Source of the DNA: Liolophura sinensis
Taxonomy: Eukaryota > Mollusca > Polyplacophora > Chitonida > Chitonidae
DNA length: 64,000 nucleotides
Direction of reading: 5' to 3'
Assembly (NCBI RefSeq): GCF_032854445.1
Contig: NC_088300.1
Coordinates: 40,638,458-40,702,457, forward strand
The position numbers were made by a program, and so were the translations under genes. This document shows, piece after piece, positions 11,344 to 25,229 of the stretch. Each line of letters opens with the position of its first letter. Position 1 is the first letter of the stretch. The notes below the pieces were generated by a model. The model was not told where the DNA came from, did not search any database, and saw only the letters and a program-made list of their open reading frames with translations.

Positions 11344-14300
11344 CTATTGTCACCAAGGTCTCTGAAGTAGTAATCGTAGGGGAATCTACAAATTCCAGGG
11401 AATGTACAAGTCAAGGGTCGGGTTTGAACCCGCCCTTAATGTGTTCCAGCGATTGAGCATTCCAGCTCAGACAAACTCTCACGAATGGTTACTGTGTATT
11501 AAGTATTTGTGTAAATAGACCGAACCCTGTGTTGTGAATATGATGTCTATGGTATATAGGTTAGGTATCCGTAATATTGTTGGTGTACCATTGTTATCGC
11601 TAAAGGGTACAGATAGATATCTTACAGCAGAGTTTGTTATTTGGTAGTCACGGGTTATAGCACGGTTATGTCCTCAATGTTTTAAACAAAATATCATGGT
11701 CAAGGTATAACAGACCGAATGTGTAATGACGTTTTCTGAGCACTATGGGGCAGAAAGTGTATACTCCATTTTAATTACTGGTGGAGGACATTTTACCTGT
11801 CAAGATCGTGTAGTTCTGTTTTTCTTTTTACCTTAATTAATTGTAAGTGTTATTACATACACTTGTACATTTCATTTATTTTACTGCAAGAAGTTTCCGC
11901 ACGCTGTCCTTATCTTACTTTTTCTCTGAAACATCGGAGTACAAGGGCATACAAAATTTGCTGCACTATGCAGCACTCTGCATTTGTGGTTTGTCAAACA
12001 CAACAATAGAAAATAAAAAACCTGTCATACATCATATTTGTTTATAGTTACCTCGGGTTTCACAATGCACTGTCGGTTTAGGGAATGATGTCCTTAAGAC
12101 AAAGGGTCATTATATTTCCGTGTACCTATAAACTGATTGGCAGCTGCGTAGTAAATTAAGGGGAGGTAAGCCAGTCTACCTACCTTTTCCCTCCATGATA
12201 CCTGCTTGAACAAATTTTACAGATAGAACATGTTGGGTTGCTGATGTGCACAATTCTAAGCAAATTTTCAGCCCCACAATTTATGAAAGGAACAAAATAT
12301 ACCTTATGTCATCTCTTTTACTCTATGGGTTTTTGTTGTTGTTGTTGAACTCCATTGCGCATAAATATCACAACTGTCATGTTCCACTTTTAATTTGCCT
12401 TGCTCTCTCTCTCACCTTCTCGCTTTTGCTACCTGGCCACAAGAGTTGGCATTCATGTTCTTCAGTTAGAAAAAGGGGAAATAATATGCTTTTTAACGTT
12501 GTGCTTCTTGTCACCGGTAGGTGGCCTGGCCTGCGTAGTTGGATTTGCGATAGGTCAATGAAACTGGAAACATTTTTTTTTATTTGTTGTGATCCTCATC
12601 AAAATGTTAACAATGAATGATGCAAAGTCAAATATGCTACCCACTTTATAATATATCGTTCAGTGTGTTGAGCATGACGACCTGTGGCTAAATTTTTCAT
12701 GTTCCTTGGCCATCAACAATTGTATCTGCATCGTCTGCCTACCTCCATGTACATATAAAGATAACCGCTTGTTTGTCTGTAAATGCGTTTGGGCTAAGAG
12801 CCACACTTTAATAATGCCTCAAAGATAAATAGATCGCGTCAAATACAGCGGGATTACGTCAATTCTGTATTATACCAACAATACATCAGCATTGTTCTCT
12901 GAATTCAATTCAGAACATCTTTTGTAGTTGCTTTAAAAACACCGGATGTACATCTTGATATAACCTGAGGTGTGGTCTACAAAAGGAGATTCACACTTTT
13001 GTCTGCTTTCTGTCTACAATGTATAAACAGTTTTTCAGTCAGACTCGTTATTTTCTATTTCTGTCTTTTGTGCATATAATTGTAAACTTGATTCAAAATT
13101 CAAATGTTTTATTTTAATGTTTCAAATATTTGCAGTAGATTTGAATTCCACCATGAACAAGAGAACTTCGGCACACCAGTGTGAGATGGATTTGACAAGT
13201 TGCCACTTTTTCTCATCACGAAGACGGGCAGATGAGATCCATTGTGTGGTTTTAATTTAAAATTTGTGCAGTGGTTGAGCTGATTCACGAGAATCTACTG
13301 GCGTAAACGTCTGCACAAGCATCTTGTCACTCCTAATTTATCTTATACCAGAACAAAGATCCAGAACTCACATTACCGGTATAGCAAACGTCAAAAGCTA
13401 CATACAGAATCAATTTTATACCACCGGTATATAAATCAGTAATATTTGCAAAAATTCTTTATCTGATGTTATCCAGTGCTCCATACATCATGTTTATATC
13501 CTATAATATTTATCGAAGACAGCTCAGCATATATTTATTCTCCGTTTCCTGACTCAGTGTGCTACACGGGTTGTCCGAATGAAAATAGTGGATGTCATTC
13601 TAAATACAAACTGTCCAAACTGCTACTTCTAGTGGACTAGGCACTCTTTTATATTAGAACTCCTATATAAACAGCTCTGGGTTTAACCATGTGTTAACTT
13701 TAACACTGTTTACACTTCCATGCATTCATCATATTAGCCTTTATTGTTTCACTGGAACTACGTGGATTGATATCCTAAATAAAGACATCTTAAAGCTGGG
13801 CACATTGAAACAATCTGCAATTCTCCACATGCAGGATGTTTGAGCAGACATACTGGGAAGAGTTTAGAATTGAATTAGTTCTCATCTGAATTATCTTTTA
13901 TTTTTTGTTATAAGGAAGTACAGTGTATATAAGTACTGTTGTCAATGGGCCTTTCTACTGACTTGTAAATGAACTTCCTTTAAAAATATAAAAAAAAAGA
14001 CCCAGTTTATCCTGAAGATTTTTTTTTTTTCATTTCATGCGTCTTAAGTGGTGATATGTTCAGGTACACGGAAGCACTTTATCCCTTCATGTGAAGTGAT
14101 ATGACCTATTGCAACACTCGCTATACATGTGGTTAAAATCATGAATGTAACGTTTGACTCTTAGATGTGTATAATGTCTTGCAACATAAATCACGCGAGA
14201 TCACGTCTCATCAGACACAAACAAAGAATCCGACATATGGGCGATTGCATTTTGTGTTTTTCAATATATTTTTTTAAAAATCTATTTTTTCACTTGTATA

Positions 14301-14769
14301 TAATTATATATCTATAATTAGATATTTGCACATGTACATATAGATGAGTTAAGACCATTCATTAAATTTGTAAAAACGATGAATACCATTTAATGTAAAC
14401 AAATACAAATTATATCTACACTGCATGGTGTGTCCTAGCTAGCAATGATTACAGTTACTTTCGAAACACTCACAAGTACAAAATAGGTATCTTGTAGTAA
14501 AAAGGTCATGTGGGACTGTGTCAACAAACGAACCATTCTCATCTAGCTTGCAACCTTGGTCAGGTATAGAGCGGTGTAGATATTGAAATCTTAAGTCGTG
14601 TGTTCGAGTCTCACTCGAGCAAGATAGTTGTTTCAGTTTGAAGAAATGAAATCTATTTACTGATTCCCGCACGCATTTTTCCTGCACCCACACCGGTCTC
14701 TGATTCGCTTTCCGTCTTTACCTCAAAGCCTGTGGATGACTGGATTAAGTATTTTATTTAAAAATGTCG
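11344..14769. other. Non-coding interval with tRNA-like scraps
   Basis: No gene is visible. GGGTTTGAACCCGCCC near 11420 and GTGTTCGAGTCTCACTCG near 14603 look like T-arm/B-box remnants of tRNA-derived SINEs but lack full cloverleaf flanks. Homopolymer A and T runs occur around 13990-14030. Confidence 0.5.
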
Positions 14770-14955
14770 GTTCTACCTCTGTCACAAGCCATTTGTTCGG
14801 GAAGAGAAAACCCCGGTTTACATCACCACACATCCACAATTCCTGGCAAAAACACCAACATAAAGCCACAAATAAAGCAACGAGTCGAGAGTTGGACTCA
14901 AACACACGATCTGAAGTGCTAAAGGCCACCACGGTCGTCCAGTATGTATGAGTGA
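14770..14955 (-). mobile_element. tRNA-derived SINE-like copy
   Basis: On the minus strand it begins near GACCGTGGTGGCCTTTAGCA and continues to GTGTTTGAGTCCAACTC, a B box. The body has GTAAACCGGGGTTTTCTC. The head resembles a tRNA A-box/B-box pair with about normal spacing, and the body differs from SINE-A. Confidence 0.5.
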
Positions 14956-17900
14956 AGATCAGGAAAGATTCACAATATACACGCGGTCGCGACAATGTTT
15001 AATTACTGCATATGAATTGTGAAAATGTATAAGCTTACCTAACTTAATAAATCTTGATTATACAAAGCTCACAGTTTGTATACGACTTTATGTGGGCCGA
15101 GTGGTGTGTATGCAGTAAAGGAGAAGAGCCGTTGAGGCGTGAATAACGGTTTTCCTTTATCATGGGTCAGCGGTTAAAAGTCAAGTGACATTAAATTCGG
15201 AATCCCTCTAGGTAAAAAAAATGTTATCATGGATCTATCTCTATGCTGTGTGCTCACGAATAATTTAATACATTTTTCTTACATTCAACCATATTTGCTC
15301 ATTAACAGCTTAAAGTTTGACCAGGAATAAAAGGAGAAAAGGTTTTTTGCATATGTTACCTGCTGTGCAGTTGTTGTGTACTGTATCTGTCATTATAGTG
15401 TTTAAATTCACATACGTAAAGATACGCGCGAAATGTAGCTTTAAATTTATAATATAAAATAAATTTATAGCTAAACGATACCAAAAGCAACAACGCATGC
15501 ATATGACAATATTTACTGTGCAGTCGTAACTGCCTTTGTAATTATTTATCTTTCTTGTTTGTGTGTATAGAGTGGAACTGCTAAATATTTATCTAATAAC
15601 TTGTCCCTTGAGCCACATATATACTAATGCAATCATTCATAATTTGCTCGTATGCTGGGGTTCCCAGGTTCAAGCCTGTTCCTGCACAAGATTTTACAAA
15701 TAAATTAGGCCTGCTTGTGGCTTTTGGGTTGTTTCTTTCTGTTGGATCAATGGAAAAGTTTCGTTATCCAGTGTCATGCCATTGACTGCGTATGAAGTGT
15801 CATGCCCGATTGTATAAGTGTACGGCATCGGGGAGATGGCAGTATACGAATATATGACACTGGCTAATCATGAGGCATGTATATGACCGAATTAATGTTC
15901 AAAGCCACTTTAAATCTGTAGCAACCCCCATCAGTCTTCGTATTCATGTAATTTACTATATAGTACATTTATTAATATGCACACTAGCCTTATTATATTA
16001 TATTCAATTTTTAAAAAAATGAGTAGTATGTATCGAAATTATACTACCAAAACACACACATAGAAAGTCTAATATATAACGCCAGCTAAGGGAGATATGC
16101 TCGTGTAATGTTTCTGATAATGGCATACACTGGCATCTATATATATATTTTATTGAGCATAAAGTGTGTTTAAGAGTTTTAATGGGTTCCGTGTAAGCGT
16201 GTATCAATGGATGTCCAGGTGATTAGTAAGACAGTAGCAAGTGTTCTTTTGCAGATGTCTTAGGGGAATAACATTAGCATATATAAGAATATGAAAATCA
16301 TTTAATTAATATTCCACCTTGATGAAAACTCCTTTCTTCCATCACGACTCTTGGGAATAAATTAAAGACATTAGCACGAGAAATAATTGTGGCATGACTT
16401 CGGCAGCGCCTCTCACTCAATTAGACTTACACCAATCAGGAAAAATAAAAACTGCTTAGTGAGGTGGAGAACGAGACAGACTTGTCTGATGTCGTGTATC
16501 TCTATGTTATAAATCAACCAATCAAAATCCAACAACAAACTCACCGCAGGAAAAAAAATCAATCAGTATTTTATCAGGAAATGAAATATTAGATTAAAAA
16601 GAATTTAATCCAAAAATCAAGTCATAAAGTTTGACATGTCAGTGGTTACACAAAGAAAAAGTACAAAGTTTAAACGTCGCGAATGCCAGAGTCTGCATAT
16701 CTTTCTTGCTTTTTTTCACATTTGAGTTTAGTAATGCCTCTTAGTGAATGTATGCAAACGCTATGTAATGTAATGTTTCAAACAAAGCCCTCTAATAACT
16801 AAGACCAAGGCGGATTTACACATATTTTGTTCCACATCAATAGGCAATGAGAAGAGTGGTTAAGGATACTGAATTGTCCAGGTGTCCAGATTCAGCATTT
16901 TGGCAGTTTGTATCTTTGCCTCCATATAGATGTGCATGTTTTCCAAATGTTTCCTCAAGCCTAAATTAGCGTTCCGGTCTTTATATTTCTGCATGTTTGG
17001 CTTGATAACATTTGCTTTGAATAAGCGAAAACGCTGGGAGTATTGCAAAAAGCAAAGGTTTCATTATTGTTCCTTTGGCCACTAAACAAGATTTACATTG
17101 TGGTTAAAGTTTTCTAAGCCCATGAAGTATTTTAGGCCTAGAGTTCAACTGAAGTCAGTCATGTGAATCGTTCCCATGGCATAAACTTTATGCATGGCTG
17201 GTCTCCATTACTGATTACGAGACGCAAGTTGAGCATTACTATAAATTTCTGGTTAAACTGGAACAGAGTGAGAAAGATAATAATCGAAAACTTTGTTCAA
17301 AAACGTTTCGTTGATCCAATGTTTCACATGGATGCTTCAAATAACCTGTTGCGAAATAAAGCCCGAACAAAGGTTGTCTGTACGTTTTGAAGGTTCTTTA
17401 TTTTCACTGGTTCTTTCAGTGCTGTACAATGCACACGACATGTATGCATATACACATGGTCAAGTATTGGTTAGAAAACACACACACAACAAATTTCTAC
17501 ATACGACAAAGAAACAGAATATAGAGGTATTCAGGTCATGCGCATTTCGGAAAAAAGTTCATTATCTAGCAGTATTTATTCCCCTTTCCTTGACACATTG
17601 TCCCTTGAGGGCAAACACATAGGATTAACAGTAAATCTTAAATATAAAGGACTTGGAAAACAATGCACAGTATACATCTTCATACAAGCAGTGTACCTAC
17701 CACTTTTTTTTTCTTGTTCACCAAGACCGCACAGTTCATGGAGGACAAATGGCGTTCTTCTTTGCGACGACGTCGCCTTGAAGTTTGACGATTTACAGAC
17801 ATGAGGAGATTCGACGATCCGGCGACGACAGGCGGAGTGCGATGTTCATGGATCATGGGAAATCCACAGTAGCATAACGAGGCGGCCCTCCCAAGACCCA

Positions 17901-18086
17901 CGAACACAACATCCGAGTTCACTTAAAACTCCAATCACGTAAAAGACGTCTGCTCCTAAACGCGCATATAAGATTAGCAAGCAAAAAGCACACTTAACAG
18001 CAGAGAAACTAAGCAACAAAGTATTAAATACGCATAAGCCAGTTCCAGCGAGCTTGCGACCGATGCTGTGTAAAGTATACGCGAGA
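14956..18086. other. Non-coding interval without recognised genes
   Basis: AT-rich DNA with short reading frames only. AGGTTCAAGCCTG at about 15668 resembles a tRNA B box. Nothing supports an exon; no conserved peptide is flanked by splice sites. Confidence 0.45.
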
Positions 18087-18133
18087 AGTTGACGTAGTCC
18101 CTGGATGCCTAGCTACCTGGGACTCAGTCAACT
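18087..18133. repeat. Hairpin repeat, first of a pair
   Basis: The arms AGTTGACGTAGTCCC and GGGACTCAGTCAACT are inverted copies around a short loop, with one or two mismatches. A related hairpin lies at 18927-18980 with the same core (TTGAC-xx-AGTCCC). Confidence 0.75.
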
Positions 18134-18926
18134 TACTGCGCACGCCCCACCGTATAGCCGAGATGCCGCAACTTAGCAGATGACATCAAGAGATAGCCTC
18201 ACAGTGCAGGACCCCTGCCTTTATACCCAACTCTCCGGACTCCATGAATATATGAATCAACAGGTGTTTTGAGCGTGAATAGGTTTAGCATAAATTTAAA
18301 TTTGATGTCCAAAGTTAGGAGCAATATACATAAAATTATGCAAATAGACTTTACCATGCTGACATCCGCTGAATGCGTTAATCAGGGACTGCATGATGTC
18401 TTTGCGACACGAAAACATGCTGTCATCATTGACTGATGTTCCGTATCAGCACCAGAGTCAATGGAACAGCATGTTCTAATGACGAACAACACCTTCCTGA
18501 CGAGACGGACACCTCAAACCAACAGTAGGCTATGATCGGAGTTGGCCGAAAATTTTGCCGCTGTTTTCTGCTCTTTCACACTTTGACGGTCTGGTCTTTC
18601 GGCGATCTCCACCCAGAATGACCATTCCATTTTCCCTGCTGGCCTTTTTTCTCTACGGTCAGCTTTATTTCCGTTTCTGATAAGATCAGCTAAGGGGTTT
18701 GGTAGATCTTTTGTATTCCACTGAAAAATACATTGACCGTGAAATCTTCATTGTTGTACCTATGCCGAGGATGCAATTTGCTGATGTCAAGTCTGCATCC
18801 GGATTATGCCTGTTGTGTACTGCAGGTATGCTCCTTCCGACAGCAGTTGCAGCTGCATTTTATACTTAGCGCATGTTCTTGATGATCCCAGCCTCTCCGG
18901 TGTGGACTGTTTCGTGGTCTATCCTT

Positions 18927-18980
18927 AAATTGACGCAGTCCCGAGTTTCTTTTTAACTTACCCAGGGACTATGTCAATTT
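18927..18980. repeat. Hairpin repeat, second of a pair
   Basis: The arms AAATTGACGCAGTCCC and GGGACTATGTCAATTT are inverted, with 14 of 16 positions pairing. Core sequence and orientation match the hairpin at 18087. The two could be independent miniature elements or the two ends of one element of about 0.9 kb. Confidence 0.75.
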
Positions 18981-20486
18981 ACAGAAAGGCCCCGAAAGGT
19001 GTATGTACCCTATCGACACCTATTGGCCCTAAGGGCATGGGTTGTCTTAACCGCAGGAGGCAGGACTCACATTTGCCTTGAAATGGATGGCTCTCCGTAT
19101 CTCTGGCCATCTACAGTTTTGCAAACGCTTCAGGCGAAACTCCAGCAAGGTCCATGCACCCAAAGAAAGGAGTCGATGACATTTGGCCAGGTAGAGGGTA
19201 GCGAAGTACCGTTATCTGTCAGATATCGCTATTCTACAGCCCGCTCGTCGTCCAACAGTAGTCCGGACAGTCTAGACAGTGAAAAATCGACAGTCGTTAA
19301 TTGTAAGCATGCTTTGGGCGATTTTAAGAAGAAAGCGTTCAACTGGTAAAAGCCTAGGATCTTAAGAGCGCATACACTACATATGCATGCACGCATAAAA
19401 CACATGCTTAATGTCAATTTGGATATCCAAGCATGTGCTGTATGTACTCAACAAAGCTATTTGGTTCTCATTTCATTTATATAGCCTTTTGCCAAATATA
19501 AATATATACATAAATGCCACACCTTGCCTCTAACGAGCCTGTTCTAATGAAAGATGCAGTGAAGCGTGTCTAAGATATAGGGACTGTTCTTCACGGCTGG
19601 TGGTTTCTAGCCCAGATACTGTACGTTCCCGGATCCTATGACCTCTACAGTCACGACCGGCTCAGGTATGCGACATTTTTGGAATCGCCGCTTCAAACTC
19701 AGCTCTTTTCACAGTAGTTTTTTTAAACAATAGTATCACTTGTCTAAGCCGAGATGGCTTCTACCCAGCTTTCACTGTAGTCCATTTCCCTTTTAAGTCG
19801 GGCTTTCCCATTGGCTTGGAGTAGAGGCATGTGACGCCACCTACATTCATGCGCATCAAATAAGTTATGCAAACAGACATTTTCATAATAAGCTCGTGAT
19901 GACTACCAATGTTAATCCCATTTTTTTCGTGGCTAGTTTGGTGTTCAAAATGAACCTCTTATACTTTGACGATCGTAATGAATAAGAAAATACTTGATCT
20001 CTAATAAAGAATTAACGTGCATAACTTTTGATTTTGTGGTCTTTGCCAGTTAGTAGTGTTTTCATTAATATTGATAACTGATCTATATTAAGATAGATAA
20101 TTAAACCAAGTTATTCTTACACGTAGAAAGTTAAATGTATGGTGTAACGATCAGTAATAACACGAGGTTATAACGATCATATGAAAAAACGAATTTAGTA
20201 TGCTCAGATATCTATGTATTTTTCATAGTGTAAAACTAGTATATAAGCTGTTAAAATACACTCAACAAATGAGACACTGATTTCACTTACAACGAGTTAT
20301 TATCTCGGAAGTTTAAACTTACCGGGTTTTCAGAGGAGCCACGCTGGTTTATTCTCTCAAGCTGGCCCAACTCGAACGTTCAAGACGAGGTCTTCAGGAA
20401 ATCTGACAAAGCTTCAAGCTGACATCTGAATTTAAAGAATGGAGAAATGAAGCACACATTATAGTAAAAAGACAAAAAATTCATAT
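18981..20486. other. Non-coding interval
   Basis: The only longer frame, 18999-19349, is open for 116 codons but has no recognisable domain, no splice context and a composition like its surroundings. Confidence 0.4.
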
Positions 20487-20530
20487 CTATGTGTACCGCA
20501 TGAAATTTGATTTTCCATGTGGACAAAGGG
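20487..20530. repeat. 40-bp palindromic dispersed repeat, copy 1
   Basis: ATCTATGTGTACCGCATGAA followed by ATTTGATTTTCCATGTGGAC. The arms CCGCATG and CATGTGG pair imperfectly. The same sequence recurs at 23798-23840 with essentially one change. Confidence 0.85.
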
Positions 20531-23500
20531 TGGCTTACAAATCCACCATCATGTTATTTACATATACCGTCAGGAAATATAGAGGTGATGATGTCCTGCT
20601 AAACAATTAGCATAAATATGCACAATGTCCCTGCTAAAACAGTGCCCATATAAATATTTCCGCGAACACTTAAACAGACGCTGATTCTCCCTACTAACAA
20701 GCTATGTATTTTTCATCAGCAGTGTCTCTGATTTGCAATTCATACACGAAATGGCCTCAGGCATCATCAAAGTGTTGCCACTATACAGATGAAAGCTGGA
20801 ATTGTATGGCATTCTCTCAACTTTGATCCACCCAAATCAGTATTCTAGGCATACTATCTCCTCCACTAGCCGACCTTCTTCGCGAAACAACGGCAACTTT
20901 TACAGAATGACAGATCACAAAAACTTATAAATCTTAAACCCAAGAGCGATAATGGTGGCTGTATGTGTGACATAACTGTCAACGCTGTGCATCTTTAACG
21001 TCATGTAAAAGCCAAAAAACCCGGAGTTAATCCACGATTATCTTGTTTTGATCGGTATGAAGGTCTTATCATGTGCATACTCAGACCTAAACATGCGTTG
21101 CCCGAAATATTTTCAACTATATAGCAGAGAACGAAAAAATGATATACCTTTTTAAAAATCTGCATGGTAATCTTTCCATTTGCAGTTCTCATGAAACTTA
21201 ACCCGTGGAAGTATGCTCTCTATTTCCTACTGAGGCCTAATAACGGTACATGTATATGATATGTGACATTCAGTATTTAGCTACGAAATGTGTTCACTTT
21301 GCCTACTTTACTCTGTAAATGATCAATGTGCCAACAGTATGCAAGTTTTGACGACGAAGAGTCGTTTATGTTATTTAAATCTGTTTCTGGTGTTTTCCAG
21401 AACTCATAGCTCGCTCGGCAGGTTAGTCGACTTTGGGGGATTTCAGCCATGGCTTTTTATGACGGGAATTCATAATTTTACCGATAAATCTGACATTTTG
21501 TTACACACATCCTGTTGATATATGTCTCGGTGTTATCTCCTGACTCCAGTTCCCATACAAGTCATGTGAACATCCTGTGACGACGAGAAACAGTGGCGGA
21601 TGTGCACGCGGAACACCGCATGAATAATTAAAAAAAGTGGGCGTGGCTAAGCGCCTTCAGCGTCAGCGATTGGTCTGGCAGAACTGATATATTCACTCTG
21701 TACTATTAAGAGTGTGAAAAAAAGATGCGTGAGCTATCTCATAATGCACGGTATGGCCCGTTGATATATACAGTGGGTGATTCAATAGCGTGGGAAACCG
21801 ATAAAGTGGTAAATTCAACACAAAGCCTTCCATTCGGACTGACACCGGCGCTGATTTCGGAGATTGATTGAGGCATTGTCTTCTTAAGGATTAAGTTTGA
21901 ATACAAAGCTTTTCTTTGTACTTTAAAATGTCACCGAAAATTATGTTTAATCCATATGATTAACGTGGGCACTAACTCTTTACGAGCATGCGCCTTATTT
22001 TCTTCTGCAGGGAGCAGGAGAGTTGAACTAAAGGGAAGTACGCCTAAATATTTGGTTAAAAGCGATATAGATCTGTTGGTCTATATCCAAGAAATCTGTT
22101 GACTGAAACTCTCGTGAGGGATGGTCAGTATAGATAGTAATTGTGTTTATATTCGCTGACATTGTAGAAGGTGACATTGTAGAATGACGTTGCAGAATGA
22201 TTCAATAGAGCCAGTGAATACAGTTCATACTCATATAGCTTCAGAAAATGGAGGTATGTTGGCATTTTAGAGCAGCAAGTATTTATACAACAAACTTAGA
22301 ACTTTTCAGGGAGAAAAAAAATCACCAAACAGTAATTTGGAACATTGACCTAGCGCATGGGAAGACAAATGTTATGTAAGGAATGGTCGGTAGCTAAACA
22401 AACAGCAAAGAAATGTATGGTAAAATGAGGTGAGTAGATGGTATAGGTCTCAAGTTAAAACTGGCACTCAAATGCTACACTTACATGAATCCAATAATGT
22501 AAACGTATATGTGTAGCACGAGTCTGGATAACTCATTTGGTTAATATAGACGTTCACGTTTTGTTTCCACCCGCGTGTGCTGAACACGTTTTGTTTCTTT
22601 TCAGGTTAAATTTTAACCGTACATGTATGCTTCTTTAGAATTTGTGCTTATATGTTTTGTGTTTTAGGATTTTTTACATTTTAGTTTTAAATACATCCTT
22701 AATTCAGTAGTCTAAATTTGGCATCACAGTCATGCCTTCACCTGCAATATTGCGTGACGCATTAAGCTATCAAATAAAACAGCCCTTAACAAATTCATTG
22801 TTTGCATTCTATTTTGGATAATTATAATTAAGTATTGTATTAATATATTAGACAGATAAATATCTTTCTGATTTTCGCTTGATCACTCTTCCAATTCAAC
22901 AGTGCTTTTAGCGATACCATTCAGTTCACGAGACAATAAGTTGAGCTATATACATACCTCATGTAAATATGTTGCCAAATAAGGCAACTTCAAATAAGAA
23001 GCAGAAAACTGAAAAGTTGTTTCTTGTTAAAATTAAGAGGAAAACAACAAACAAGTCAAGGAGATTACGCACTGAACCACTGTACAAAAAAACCTTAACT
23101 GGTTTTAAAATTAAATGGATTTTCGTGTTAAAAATAACTTGAATTTTAGCTTAACATGTTACAGTACATTTCAAGGAAATTACAGAAGCAAGTGAACTAA
23201 ATGGTGATATAAAACGGCATACCGGTACACGTATTTGGAAGTTGTTTAACGGACAGTGTAACAAAGTACAAGTTTGCTGAGTCTTAACTACGAGGCAATT
23301 TTCCGCCATCCTTTCGGTGAACCGTGGAGTTCATACATAACGAGCTGTTCCATATACCTCGTCATCCAAGCGTGACACATTGCACAGAAATCCCGTATAA
23401 CAGGTATACCGCCGTTAGCGATTTGTCATCCGCAGTGGTTTCCTACTTTATATAAACCGCGCATGCTCACTGATAAGGTCTAACCAACTTTTCATCATGA

Positions 23501-23797
23501 ATTTATTGGAGGTGCTAACTAAAGCCTGCATTTCAAACATATTTCCTCTATCATTATTATTTTAATTTTTCTGTTTTCTGGCTGAAAGCAGGAAAAAACA
23601 ACGACGATAGCTACAAAATATTTAACCACACCTATACATCGATAAAACTTAAAAGACGCTGGTTTCATTTAAAGGGAGAAAAAATCTATATCATTCAGGA
23701 TACACTTTGGTTTAAAATATTCTTAGTCCATAACAATTGGCCTTCTCATGAAGAGGTTTCGCCAGGTGTAAATATCATAGGCACTTTGGGGAGTACT
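20531..23797. other. Non-coding interval
   Basis: No exon or conserved peptide was found on either strand. The stretch around 21590-21720 has a higher local GC content and a reversed CCAAT motif (CGATTGGT near 21668), which could be promoter-like, but no gene can be tied to it. Confidence 0.4.
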
Positions 23798-23840
23798 AAT
23801 CTATGTGTACCGCATGAAATTTGATTTTCCATGCGGACTA
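23798..23840. repeat. 40-bp palindromic dispersed repeat, copy 2
   Basis: Near-identical to 20487-20530. Here the arms CCGCATG and CATGCGG pair perfectly around the loop AAATTTGATTTTC. Confidence 0.85.
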
Positions 23841-25229
23841 GATTTCTTACCTGAGTTTGGTTCCCGCCATTTCTGTATCTCAACATTTCCTCTAGAGACG
23901 GCTGGCTCCGTTACACAGTTCAATCAGCGCCTATCACTTGCTATTCGTAAAGAGTTTTAGTCAAATCCTGCCCTCGGGAGAAATCAATTATTTAACTTGA
24001 CCATCCCTCGGGGTGTCGTTCGGTGACTAGGTAACCCTTTGTAACGGTGCCCGAATTGCCCAGCTCACCCTGCCGATGGTTGCCGAGTGAGAGTCAGAAA
24101 GCTTTGGCTCAGGCGCCGCTTTCAGATGGCCAGGATCTCTGATTTGCATAAAGCAAAAAGGACAGACAATTTATGCATAACATAAAAAAAGCCTAAAGAG
24201 TGAAGATATAAGAAAAGTCAAGCCGGCTTTAACGTGTCTGGTTATAGATTCACGACATCGTCATCCGAGCCCTGAGGCCAGTACGCCAACCTGTTGATGC
24301 GGAGTACCTGTGAACAGACAAGCCCAGCCTCCACATATAGATACCTTATTACAGGTACAAGCCTTTACACTCAAGTACATAAGACGTCTTCAGTTAGGGG
24401 ATCTACACCTATTACATGCTAAATTGTCGTTTTGACATAATCTTAACAAGATTCTATTTCATGAGGTTACAGTTGCATATTTGGAGTACATAGCAGAAAA
24501 GTTTGACAAAGAATCTACATTGAACGTGAGGAGCAAGTTTATTACTTTTTACACGGGGGGCATGGGCTTTATGCAAAAGGCAATCACTGATGTGCAGCCA
24601 TGCGTGTCCAACTTAATTGCCTTCCCTGTATGAAATGTGTTTTTTTTTCAGGCTGAATGTGAGTTTATACGTTCTTATGCGCTATGTTGCACGGTGTGTT
24701 GAATGTTGGATAGTTTATGAACAACGGATAAGCTCACAAAGGACTAACTTGAGAGCACCGAACGATATTGTACTGCAACTACTTGTCACTGAGTTTTAAC
24801 TTAAATTTTAATTCTTATTTAATTTTAACTGTATGTAATTGTCAATACATGTAGTTTATATCTGCTTATGATATTTACTCGGTGTATGGTTGTTTCACAG
24901 CAACTTTGTATATCATTTAAAAATAGACATACGTTTTTATTTTATTGCAATGAATTTTTCGTGACCACGGCGTATCCACAACACAGGCTTATGGCCACAC
25001 TAGTTACACAGTTTATCGAGGGATGGACAAGCAGATAAAAATCCCAATCGTTGCCTCAAGTGATCGATGATCTTCATTGATGAGAACTCCAGTATATTTT
25101 CTGACAGATCTCGGTAAGTCCGTTCTGTATCTCTTATTGACATGTCTACGGACACTGATAAGCAGAAAATGACCTGGATTAGCTGAATTTAATTGGAATA
25201 ACAGACTCATAATTGGGGCCTGCACGCAG
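23841..25229. other. Non-coding interval
   Basis: No supported gene. The segment 23950-24130 is less AT-rich than its flanks, but no coding or structural RNA signal was recognised in it. Confidence 0.4.

Noticed and set aside
16395-16420. ACTTCGGCAGCGC resembling the start of U6 snRNA
   Set aside because: Only about ten bases match; the conserved central part and the terminal T run of U6 do not follow.
17680-18080. Possible long terminal repeat or retroelement start, because of richer GC content
   Set aside because: No paired repeat, primer site or coding sequence was found to support it.
18999-19349. A 116-codon plus-strand frame
   Set aside because: No recognisable motif and no splice signals joining it to anything; directly after a hairpin repeat. 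Kept as non-coding.
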